Positions 1 to 5,014 of a stretch of 5,670 nucleotides of DNA are shown piece by piece. The stretch spans positions 710-6,379 of the forward strand of contig MFAF01000145.1 of NCBI GenBank assembly GCA_001774505.1. Reading direction: 5' to 3'. The position numbers and the translations under genes were made by a program. Source of the DNA: Candidatus Coatesbacteria bacterium RBG_13_66_14. GTDB taxonomy: Bacteria; RBG-13-66-14. Numbering within the stretch: position 1 is the stretch's first letter; the number at the start of each line of letters is the position of its first letter. The notes beneath the pieces are model-generated. The model saw only the letters and a list, made by a program, of their open reading frames with translations, was not told the DNA's origin and did no database searches.

Positions 1-297
1 CGAAACATGCTCGCCGAGCCTACCGTAAAGGGCTTGGTTAGCGCCCTCGGTTTTGGCACCCTTCCTCCCGCCTGGAGGCATGGCCTTCCCGACATATATC
101 GGCGATGTGGATTTGGGTGACCGAACGCGGTCATAGGGTTTGAAATCGCCATTGTAGAAAAGCGCGTAAACGCCCGCGCCATCGAAAGGCGCTTCGATCG
201 GCAACGAATATGGGCCGCGTGACATAAGTTCGCGGACGAGATTCCTAGTAAGGTTGTCGTAATCGAGTGGATTGTATTCGGAAAGATCAGGCAACAT
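1..297 (-). CDS. Eco29kI-like GIY-YIG Type II restriction endonuclease (N-terminal 99 residues, runs off the left edge)
   Basis: The fragment reads from an ATG at 297 to the window edge without a stop. Residues 42-44 (GVY) and 67-70 (IYVG) form the GIY-YIG core. A glycine- and basic-rich loop follows, then RLGEH at 93-97, whose Arg and His sit four residues apart like the catalytic Arg/His pair of Eco29kI. The stretches GVYALFY, PIYVGKA and P-x-G-x-R also match my memory of Eco29kI-family enzymes, which cleave DNA as homing-endonuclease-fold nucleases. The catalytic Glu expected further on is outside the window. The start lies 11 nt inside the end of the methyltransferase gene and follows a GGGGGC stretch that could act as a ribosome site, suggesting translational coupling. 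Eco29kI itself cuts CCGCGG; that specificity here is only an inference. Family call fairly sure, completeness unknown. Confidence 0.85.
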   Translation of the reverse strand, partial: MLPDLSEYNPLDYDNLTRNLVRELMSRGPYSLPIEAPFDGAGVYALFYNGDFKPYDRVRSPKSTSPIYVGKAMPPGGRKGAKTEGANQALYGRLGEHVS

Positions 298-1456
298 GCG
301 CCCCCAGACAGTGGGCCACTTCTTGTGAAATCCGTTCCGCCAATAAAACCGGGACCGCGTTGCCAAGTTGTCTCATGGTCTCGCTCCACGATCCCTCGAA
401 AATCCAGTCGTCGGGGAACGATTGAATTCGCGCCGCCTCGCGTACGGTAAAATATCGAGGGACGCGGTTCGGGGAGGCTATCATGTTCTCGCCTCCGGGG
501 ACGCCATGAACACCGGCCTTCAACGTCTTGGCGGGAAGGTCGGGATCGCTGCCAGAGTGACCATAGTAGGCGCGGGCGCCGGGCTGGTATTTGTGGTTGT
601 AAAAACGGCCGCTCCGAACATCGCGGGGATCTGGAAGACCCGCGAGCGCATCCCGCACTGTGCGCCAGGGTTTTGGGGGTAAACCACGCCGAGTTGGTAA
701 GTCGAAATTTAACGACTGACCAGCGATGGAAGGCTTTTCAACCGCTTCGATGCCGTGGCGCCGCCAGTACGCGCCAGTTACCCATTGGTCCCGCAACAGG
801 GCTTCCTTACTGTGTGTAGGCTCGGGAAACGCCCACTCGATTCCAGTATCGTCACGGAAACCTACAATGAAAATCCGTTCCCGTTTTTGTGGAACGCCAT
901 AATCGGCCGAATTGACCAATCGAAAAACAATATTGTATTTGAGGTCTGGCGCCTTGCCCGCTGTATGTAATTTCTCCAACCGTTCAAGGTGCCGGCCGAT
1001 ATTGTCTCCTTTTCTCAATTCAACACTAGGATATGTGAGTTGTAATAGGATATATTGGAAGTATGTGGCAAATGATTTACGAAGTAAACCTCTTACGTTT
1101 TCCATGATGAAGGCCCGTGGTTGTAGCTCGCGGACGGAGCGAATAAATTGCGGAATCATATTACGTTCATCGCTCATGCCGCGATGCTTGCCGCCGATGC
1201 TGAACGGCTGGCAGGGCGGACCTCCCGCCACCACATCAACTCCGAAGTATTCACCAAGGTTCACGTCCTGGATTGGCGCATGAATGATATTCCATTGACC
1301 GAGACCGCCGATGCGTCCAGACGCCGCGTTTTGTTCAAGCGTTCGACAGGCGTCCCGGTTAAAGTCTACTAATGCTACATGATGAAATCCGGAAAAGTGA
1401 AGGCCAAGCGCCAAGCCACCGGCGCCAGTGAATAACTCGATAGATTTGAGCGGCAT
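287..1456 (-). CDS. C5-cytosine-specific DNA methyltransferase of a Type II restriction-modification system
   Basis: This 389-residue enzyme would transfer a methyl group from S-adenosylmethionine to carbon 5 of cytosine within the recognition site and so protect host DNA from the partner nuclease. The family motifs occur in order: motif I IELFTGAGGLALGL (6-19), motif IV GGPPCQPFS (78-86) with the nucleophile Cys82, motif VI MENV (118-121), motif VIII QKRER (190-194), motif IX REAARIQSFPDDW (339-351) and motif X LGNAVP (364-369). The stretch from about 210 to 330 is the variable target-recognition region and includes TLKAGVHG (311-318). ATG at 1456 puts motif I six residues from the N-terminus, as usual. 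The gene is full length, lies 61 nt after vsr, and overlaps the endonuclease gene by 11 nt. Methylase-first order should favour protection before cutting. Lower GC than the right half suggests acquisition by transfer. Confidence 0.96.
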   Translation of the reverse strand: MPLKSIELFTGAGGLALGLHFSGFHHVALVDFNRDACRTLEQNAASGRIGGLGQWNIIHAPIQDVNLGEYFGVDVVAGGPPCQPFSIGGKHRGMSDERNMIPQFIRSVRELQPRAFIMENVRGLLRKSFATYFQYILLQLTYPSVELRKGDNIGRHLERLEKLHTAGKAPDLKYNIVFRLVNSADYGVPQKRERIFIVGFRDDTGIEWAFPEPTHSKEALLRDQWVTGAYWRRHGIEAVEKPSIAGQSLNFDLPTRRGLPPKPWRTVRDALAGLPDPRDVRSGRFYNHKYQPGARAYYGHSGSDPDLPAKTLKAGVHGVPGGENMIASPNRVPRYFTVREAARIQSFPDDWIFEGSWSETMRQLGNAVPVLLAERISQEVAHCLGAHVA

Positions 1457-1517
1457 TTGTGTTACCTACCCATCCCAGACTGTACCATTTTAATCAAATG
1501 CGTTGTTCCGTCAAATG

Positions 1518-1928
1518 CTATTCGGCAAGAAACTTGGACACGCGTTCTCGAAGTAGCTCCGTGTTGCCAAGTTCACACTCCCATATGATCAAGACTCGCC
1601 AACCGTCCCCTTTTAGCGCCCTTATTATTCGTTGGTCGCGTTTGGCGTTTTTCTCTAACTTTGGACGCCAAAAGCCAATCCGGCTTTTTGGCATTCTCGC
1701 CAACGAACACCCCCTGTGTCTATGCCAAAAACAACCGTGAACATTAATAATTTTTTTCCGCGAACGGAAAACCAAGTCCGGTTTTCCTGGAAGATCGGGC
1801 GCATGAAGGCGGTAACGATAGCCGAGACCATGAACCATTCGCCTGACAAGCATCTCTGGTTTTGTGTCGCGTCCCTTGACGCGGCCCATGATTTCGCTGC
1901 GTCGTTTCTTGGATACGGAGTCTGTCAC
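1518..1928 (-). CDS. vsr: very short patch repair (Vsr) mismatch endonuclease
   Basis: This 136-residue protein matches Vsr, which nicks 5' of the T in T:G mismatches left when 5-methylcytosine deaminates. Known key residues of E. coli Vsr are present at almost the same numbers: Asp51 in GKPDLVF, His64, Cys66, Trp68, His69, His71, Cys74, Asp98 and Cys118, covering the active site and the structural zinc site. The position equivalent to E. coli Thr63 is Val here, which I believe is common in the wider family. N-terminal RSEIMGRVKGRDTKPE (10-25) is the usual family opening. The start is GTG at 1928: an in-frame TAG lies just upstream and AGGA sits 4 nt before it. Being first in the cassette ahead of a C5 methyltransferase fits its repair role. 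GC is lower than in the core genes. Confidence 0.95.
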   Translation of the reverse strand: MTDSVSKKRRSEIMGRVKGRDTKPEMLVRRMVHGLGYRYRLHAPDLPGKPDLVFRSRKKIINVHGCFWHRHRGCSLARMPKSRIGFWRPKLEKNAKRDQRIIRALKGDGWRVLIIWECELGNTELLRERVSKFLAE

Positions 1929-1976
1929 GATGTCCTATTACCAGTATTCGGTCAATCTACGTTGGGCTCATTTCTC

Positions 1977-2017
1977 ACGGGCTGATTCCCGTCCGCGGGC
2001 CCGCGGCGCTTCGCCGC
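1977..2017. repeat. cluster of three adjacent inverted repeats at the boundary of the restriction-modification cassette
   Basis: Three palindromic elements lie side by side. ACGGG (1977-1981) pairs with CCCGT (1988-1992). CCGCGGGCCCGCGG (1993-2006) is a perfect 14-bp palindrome made of two CCGCGG hexamers. GCGGCG (2003-2008) pairs with CGCCGC (2012-2017) across a 3-nt loop. On the minus strand the last hairpin begins directly after the stop of the small membrane peptide gene, so the cluster could end the thioredoxin transcript. No T-run follows, so an intrinsic terminator is not convincing. It also coincides with the fall in GC towards vsr. A terminator, a REP-like element or a recombination scar are all possible. 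Confidence 0.6.
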
Positions 2018-2107
2018 TCAGGTATGCACACCGAGCCGCGGCAGCACCCACCGCGCCAGGACGAAACAACCGACGACGACCCCCAGGACGATGAGCGCGT
2101 CGGCCAC
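2018..2107 (-). CDS. small single-span membrane peptide (29 residues) downstream of thioredoxin
   Basis: This gene was found by reading on from the thioredoxin stop. A GTG at 2107 opens a frame of 29 residues ending in TGA at 2018. GAGGTG (2117-2122), inside the last thioredoxin codons, sits 9 nt upstream as a Shine-Dalgarno, and only 3 nt separate the two genes, so they probably share a transcript and coupled translation. Residues 4-18 (ALIVLGVVVGCFVLA) form one hydrophobic helix containing Cys14. RWVLPRLGVHT (19-29) is a basic, Trp/Pro-containing tail, likely on the cytoplasmic side by the positive-inside rule. I do not recognise a named family. A role next to thioredoxin, such as membrane tethering or redox partnering, would be guesswork. 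Being so short, it could still be chance, but the ribosome site, spacing and clean hydrophobic profile argue for a real gene. Confidence 0.55.
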   Translation of the reverse strand: MADALIVLGVVVGCFVLARWVLPRLGVHT

Positions 2108-2110
2108 GGC

Positions 2111-2440
2111 CTAGAGCACCTCGTCTACGGTCTTGACCAGCCGCTTCTTGGGCTGGGCCCCGACCACCTGGCGGACCACCTCGCCCTTTTTGAAGAACAG
2201 GAGGGTGGGGATGCCGCGGATGCCGAACTTGGCGGCCACGTTGGGGTTCTCGTCCACGTTGACCTTTACGACCTTGAGCCGGCCCTTGTATTCCTCGGCT
2301 ATCTCCTCCACGGCGGGCGCGACGGCCAGGCAGGGGCCGCACCAGACGGCCCAGAAATCCACCATCGCCACGCCGTCGTGCTTTTCCACCTCGGCGGCGA
2401 AATTGTCGTCGGTGCCGGTCACGATGAACTCGGAAGCCAT
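2111..2440 (-). CDS. trxA: thioredoxin
   Basis: This is a 109-residue single-domain cytoplasmic thioredoxin, a general protein-disulfide reductant recharged by thioredoxin reductase. The active site WCGPC is at residues 33-37 (Cys34, Cys37). The buried acidic residue matching E. coli Asp26 is Asp28 in MVDFWA. The cis-proline loop is GIPTL (76-80) with Pro78, preceded by the typical KFGIRG. Length and motif spacing are normal for the family, and there is no signal peptide. ATG at 2440 is preceded by AGGAGG (2445-2450) with a 4-nt gap. A sigma-70-like promoter lies about 45-70 nt upstream, so it is probably expressed on its own or with the small peptide gene that starts 3 nt after its stop. The upstream neighbour is an AhpD-like redox protein, making this a small redox locus. 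Confidence 0.97.
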   Translation of the reverse strand: MASEFIVTGTDDNFAAEVEKHDGVAMVDFWAVWCGPCLAVAPAVEEIAEEYKGRLKVVKVNVDENPNVAAKFGIRGIPTLLFFKKGEVVRQVVGAQPKKRLVKTVDEVL

Positions 2441-2444
2441 TCGT

Positions 2445-2450
2445 CCTCCT
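2445..2450 (-). promoter_or_regulatory. Shine-Dalgarno of trxA
   Basis: AGGAGG on the minus strand, a full match to the anti-Shine-Dalgarno core, lies 4 nt before the ATG at 2440 and fixes the thioredoxin start. Confidence 0.85.
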
Positions 2451-2482
2451 CACGGTGGGAGATTTAGCTGCGTTCGGCAATT

Positions 2483-2511
2483 AGCCTAGCACAGCGGTAG
2501 CGGTCGGTCAA
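2483..2511 (-). promoter_or_regulatory. sigma-70-type promoter for trxA
   Basis: On the minus strand TTGACC (2511-2506) serves as -35 and TAGGCT (2488-2483) as -10, with an ideal 17-nt spacer. The spacer ends in TGC, giving an extended -10 TGn element. Transcription should start near 2476, leaving a leader of roughly 35 nt with AGGAGG ahead of the thioredoxin ATG. It lies in the 124-nt gap after the AhpD-like gene, so trxA is likely transcribed independently of that gene. Confidence 0.72.
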
Positions 2512-2564
2512 GGGCGGCGTTTCCCGGTTTATTCTTTTATGCTGATTCGCTGATACGGCCCGTT

Positions 2565-2834
2565 TCAGCCCGCGTTCTCGACGAACAGCTCGCGCACCCC
2601 ACCGGCGGCGATGACCTCGCAGACGGCGACGAGCTCGCGGTACTCGGCGTCGGTCATGCCGAGACGGCGCGCCTTGGCCTCGTGGGTGCGCACGCACGAC
2701 GCGCAGCCGTTGCCGTAGGAGAAGGCCACGGCGAGCATCTCCTTGGTTTTTTTGTCCAGGGCGCCGTCGCTGAACACACGCCGGTAGAACCCGACGAAGC
2801 CGTCGTTGAGCTCGGGGAAATCGGAGAGTTGCAC
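2565..2834 (-). CDS. AhpD-like / carboxymuconolactone decarboxylase family protein
   Basis: The protein has 89 residues counted from GTG at 2834. It carries the family signature ALDKKTKEMLAVA (26-38) followed by CASC-xxx-H, with Cys44, Cys47 and His51. This is the redox pair and proton relay of AhpD-type alkylhydroperoxidases, which reduce peroxides or peroxiredoxin partners using reduced thiols. The frame could open further up, at TTG 2873 or ATG 2861, but neither has a ribosome site. AAGGAG at 2840-2845 with a 5-nt gap favours GTG 2834, and that start gives the compact N-terminus common in short members. The predicted helices match the all-helical family fold. True decarboxylase activity is unlikely given the CxxC motif. 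It lies upstream of thioredoxin on the same strand, which could supply its electrons (inference). The exact substrate is unknown. Confidence 0.88.
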   Translation of the reverse strand: MQLSDFPELNDGFVGFYRRVFSDGALDKKTKEMLAVAFSYGNGCASCVRTHEAKARRLGMTDAEYRELVAVCEVIAAGGVRELFVENAG

Positions 2835-2839
2835 GATCG

Positions 2840-2845
2840 CTCCTT
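2840..2845 (-). promoter_or_regulatory. Shine-Dalgarno that decides the start of the AhpD-like gene
   Basis: AAGGAG on the minus strand lies 5 nt before GTG at 2834. The upstream candidates TTG 2873 and ATG 2861 lack such a site, so the annotated protein should be shortened by 13 residues relative to the longest frame. Confidence 0.7.
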
Positions 2846-2922
2846 GGGTTGGTTTGAGCATTCGTTTTGCCAATTCCGGCGGGTACGAGGTCGTCGTCGG
2901 TCCGGCCGATCCTTTCCTTGGG

Positions 2923-2942
2923 CAAGGGGCTAAAGCCCCTTG
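2923..2942. repeat. perfect 9-bp hairpin after thiD, possible terminator or REP-like element
   Basis: CAAGGGGCT (2923-2931) and AGCCCCTTG (2934-2942) are exact inverted repeats around a 2-nt centre, extendable by several G-T and G-C pairs on each side. It starts 9 nt past the thiD stop on the minus strand and before the AhpD-like gene, where a terminator for mrdA-rodA-thiD would be expected. No T-run follows on either strand, so a dispersed REP-like repeat or a Rho-assisted or mRNA-stabilising stem is equally possible. Confidence 0.6.
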
Positions 2943-2951
2943 TCTACCGCC

Positions 2952-3707
2952 TTACGGCGCGGGAACGGGTCCCGCCGGGCCGGGGTAGGCCGACGCCACC
3001 GCGCGGTTCACCAGCTCCCGGGCCAGCCCCACCGCCGCCGGCAGCTCCTCCCCCTGGGCCAGGTGCGCCGCCACCGCCGTGGAGAGCGTGCAGCCGGTCC
3101 CCCGGGGCGCGACCTTCGCCCGCCGCCCGGAAAACTCGTACAGGCGGTCGCCCACCGCTAATACGTCCACGGGCGCGCCCCCCAGGTGGCCGCCCTTCAA
3201 CAGCACCGCGGTGCCGAGCTTTTCCGTCAGGCGGGGCGCCAGTCCCCGCGCCGCGGCGAGGTCGCTGAAGCCCTCCCCCGCGAGCCTCGCGCACTCGACG
3301 GTGTTGAGCGTCACCAGCGCCGCCCGGGGGAAGGCCCGTTCGATGAGCGCCTCCTCCAGCCCCGGCGCGGCCAGCGCCCCCCCCGCCGTGGCCCCGAGCA
3401 GCGGGTCCACCACCAGGGGCATCCCCTCCGGCAGCGCGTCGAGGAGAAGGTCCAGCAGCTCGGGGAGGTAGACCATCCCCAGCTTGCAGGCGCCGGTTTT
3501 TTTCCAGGGCACGGCGCCCAACTGGGCGGTGAAGGCCTCCTCCGGCGTCGGGAACACGGTGTGGACGCCGTCCGAGTCCTGGACGGCCACGGCGGCGAGG
3601 ACCGCGGCGCAGGGCACGCGGAGCGCGGCGGCGGTGCGCAGGTCGGCGGCCAGCCCCGCCCCGCCCGATGTGTCCAGGCCGGCGACCACGACGACGGCTC
3701 GGTTCAT
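2952..3707 (-). CDS. thiD: hydroxymethylpyrimidine/phosphomethylpyrimidine kinase
   Basis: This 251-residue ribokinase-fold enzyme should phosphorylate 4-amino-5-hydroxymethyl-2-methylpyrimidine and its monophosphate with ATP, making the pyrimidine diphosphate for thiamin synthesis in the cytoplasm. Visible signatures are AGLDTSGGAGLAAD (9-22), KLGMV (75-79), VVDPLL (99-104), TLNTVECARLAG (133-144), LLKGGH (169-174) and GTGCTLSTAVAAHLA (203-217). Cys206 is the expected catalytic or anion-hole residue. Two spots deviate from common ThiD: TLN replaces the usual TPN, and Pro-Arg precedes GTGC where Thr-His is typical. ATG at 3707 has AGGAG (3713-3717) 5 nt upstream, overlapping the rodA stop, so it is co-translated with rodA. 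The same reading frame stays open far upstream through rodA, but that part is an out-of-frame shadow. No other thiamin gene or TPP riboswitch is visible. Confidence 0.92.
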   Translation of the reverse strand: MNRAVVVVAGLDTSGGAGLAADLRTAAALRVPCAAVLAAVAVQDSDGVHTVFPTPEEAFTAQLGAVPWKKTGACKLGMVYLPELLDLLLDALPEGMPLVVDPLLGATAGGALAAPGLEEALIERAFPRAALVTLNTVECARLAGEGFSDLAAARGLAPRLTEKLGTAVLLKGGHLGGAPVDVLAVGDRLYEFSGRRAKVAPRGTGCTLSTAVAAHLAQGEELPAAVGLARELVNRAVASAYPGPAGPVPAP

Positions 3708-3715
3708 TTTTTCTC

Positions 3716-5014
3716 CTAGAAAATTGACAGCCGGGCCCGGCGCTCCACCCCCGCCGCCAGCCCCACCGCCAGCCACGAGACCAGGGCGAAGCTGCCCCCG
3801 TAGCTCAAAAACGGCAGCGGCAGGCCGGCCACCGGGAAGAGGCCCAGGCACATCCCCACGTTGAAGACGGCGTGGAAGGCGAGCACCACAGTCGCCCCGT
3901 AAACCGCCAGGGAGCCGAAACGGTCGGCGGCCCGCCCCGCCGCCCGGAGCATCCGCCCCAGGAGGAGCGCGAACAACAGGATCACCACCAGGCTCCCGAC
4001 CAGACCCCACTCCTCGGCCCAGACGCTGAAGGCGAAGTCTGTGTGGCGCTCGGGCAGGAAGGCGAGCTGCCCCTGGGTCCCCTGGCCGAAGCCCTTGCCC
4101 CAGACGCCGCCGGAGCCCACGGCTATCCGGCTCTGGATGAGGTTGTACCCCGCCCCCTTGGGGTCCGCGGTGGGGTCGAGGAACATCAGCACCCGCCGCT
4201 GCTGGTAGGCTTTCAAGAGGTTCCAACCCAGGGGGAGGACGACGCTCGCCGCCCCGGCCGCCAGGAGCAGGAAGCCGAAGAAAGGTTCCTTCCTGCGCCG
4301 GCCGATGAGCCAGGCCGCGGCCAGCGCCCCCATCCCCAGCCACCACCACGGCCGGAAGACCGCCCCCACCGGCGAGTCGAGGAGGCTCGGATCCACCGCG
4401 CCGGCGACCCAGTCCGGCGCCTCGGTGAAGGCCGCCAGCGCCGCCGCCAGGGGCGCCAGGAGGCAGAGCATCTTCCAGCCCGGCACCCCGCCCCAGTAGA
4501 GGAGCGCCAGGGTCAGCGGGACGAAGACGAAGGCGGTGCCGAGGTCGGGCTGGACGGCGACGAGCGCCGTGGGCACGAGCGCCAGCAGGGCCAGCGTGAG
4601 GACCCGCCTCGGCCCCGGCTTCTCCTCCCGCCGGGCCAGGTAGGCCGCCCCGGCGAGGACGAAGGCCAGCTTGGCCGGCTCCGCGGGCTGGAGGTTCACC
4701 GGCCCCAGGGTCAGCCAGCGCCTCGCCTCCCCCCCGCCTCCGGGGATGACCAGCACGGCCGCCAGGAGGACCAGGGCGGCGGCGTAGAGGAAGGGCGCGG
4801 CCCCGGCCAGCCTGCGGTGGTCGAAGAGGAGGGCCGCCGTCGCCGCGCCGGCCCCGAGAAGGGCCCACGCGAGCTGCACCGCCCAGCGGGGTATCCCCAG
4901 GGCCGCCTCGCCCCCCGCCGAGGCGTTGACCAGCACGCCGCACATCGAGAGGGCCAGCGCCGCCCCCAGCATCAGCCAATCCGGCTGGACCCTTCTCGCG
5001 GTCGGGCCCCTCAA
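3716..5014 (-). CDS. rodA: rod-shape-determining peptidoglycan glycosyltransferase RodA (SEDS family)
   Basis: This polytopic inner-membrane enzyme polymerises lipid II into glycan strands with PBP2 during cell elongation. SEDS landmarks by residue: ARRWLTLG (97-104), QPAEPAKLA (109-117), QPDLGTA (155-161), FLDPTADPKGAGYN (278-291), SRIAVGSGGVWGKGF (295-309), FLPERHTDF (319-327) and GLPLPFLSYGGS (397-408). Asp326 matches the essential Asp of characterised RodA proteins. At 432 residues it exceeds E. coli RodA (370). The surplus is mostly about 70 residues at roughly 200-265, which look like two extra hydrophobic helices. I chose TTG at 5014 because it overlaps the mrdA stop (TTGA), gives a short basic N-terminus before the first helix, and follows a G-rich stretch. 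The open frame continues to 5269, but that segment is antiphase to mrdA. ATG at 4972 is an alternative but would trim the basic lead. Confidence 0.93.
   Translation of the reverse strand: MRGPTARRVQPDWLMLGAALALSMCGVLVNASAGGEAALGIPRWAVQLAWALLGAGAATAALLFDHRRLAGAAPFLYAAALVLLAAVLVIPGGGGEARRWLTLGPVNLQPAEPAKLAFVLAGAAYLARREEKPGPRRVLTLALLALVPTALVAVQPDLGTAFVFVPLTLALLYWGGVPGWKMLCLLAPLAAALAAFTEAPDWVAGAVDPSLLDSPVGAVFRPWWWLGMGALAAAWLIGRRRKEPFFGFLLLAAGAASVVLPLGWNLLKAYQQRRVLMFLDPTADPKGAGYNLIQSRIAVGSGGVWGKGFGQGTQGQLAFLPERHTDFAFSVWAEEWGLVGSLVVILLFALLLGRMLRAAGRAADRFGSLAVYGATVVLAFHAVFNVGMCLGLFPVAGLPLPFLSYGGSFALVSWLAVGLAAGVERRARLSIF

Noticed and set aside
1929..1970. TTGACC (1963-1958) as the -35 of a promoter just upstream of vsr.
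   Set aside because: At 17 nt downstream there is no -10-like hexamer. The nearby TAATAG is only about 11 nt away, too close to pair with it. The promoter of the cassette is therefore not called.
1955..2020. Reading the TGA of the 29-residue peptide as selenocysteine, since a hairpin lies just downstream.
   Set aside because: The extension after TGA is basic and Pro/Gly-rich, with no Cys or redox motif near it. The stem begins 1 nt after the TGA, which does not fit the usual bacterial SECIS spacing. A plain stop is simpler.
1968..2480. A 170-residue Arg/Gly-rich minus-strand frame across trxA.
   Set aside because: It is an out-of-frame shadow of thioredoxin with no motifs.
2541..2555. Short direct repeat GCTGAT(T/A)C in the gap after the AhpD-like gene.
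   Set aside because: Two copies of about 8 nt can arise by chance, and no further copies or structure support a function.
2952..4979. A 675-residue minus-strand frame that would fuse a Gly/Arg/Pro-rich domain to ThiD.
   Set aside because: The part above 3707 is antiphase to rodA, whose motifs are intact. ThiD has its own ATG and ribosome site, so the fusion is a high-GC open-frame artefact.
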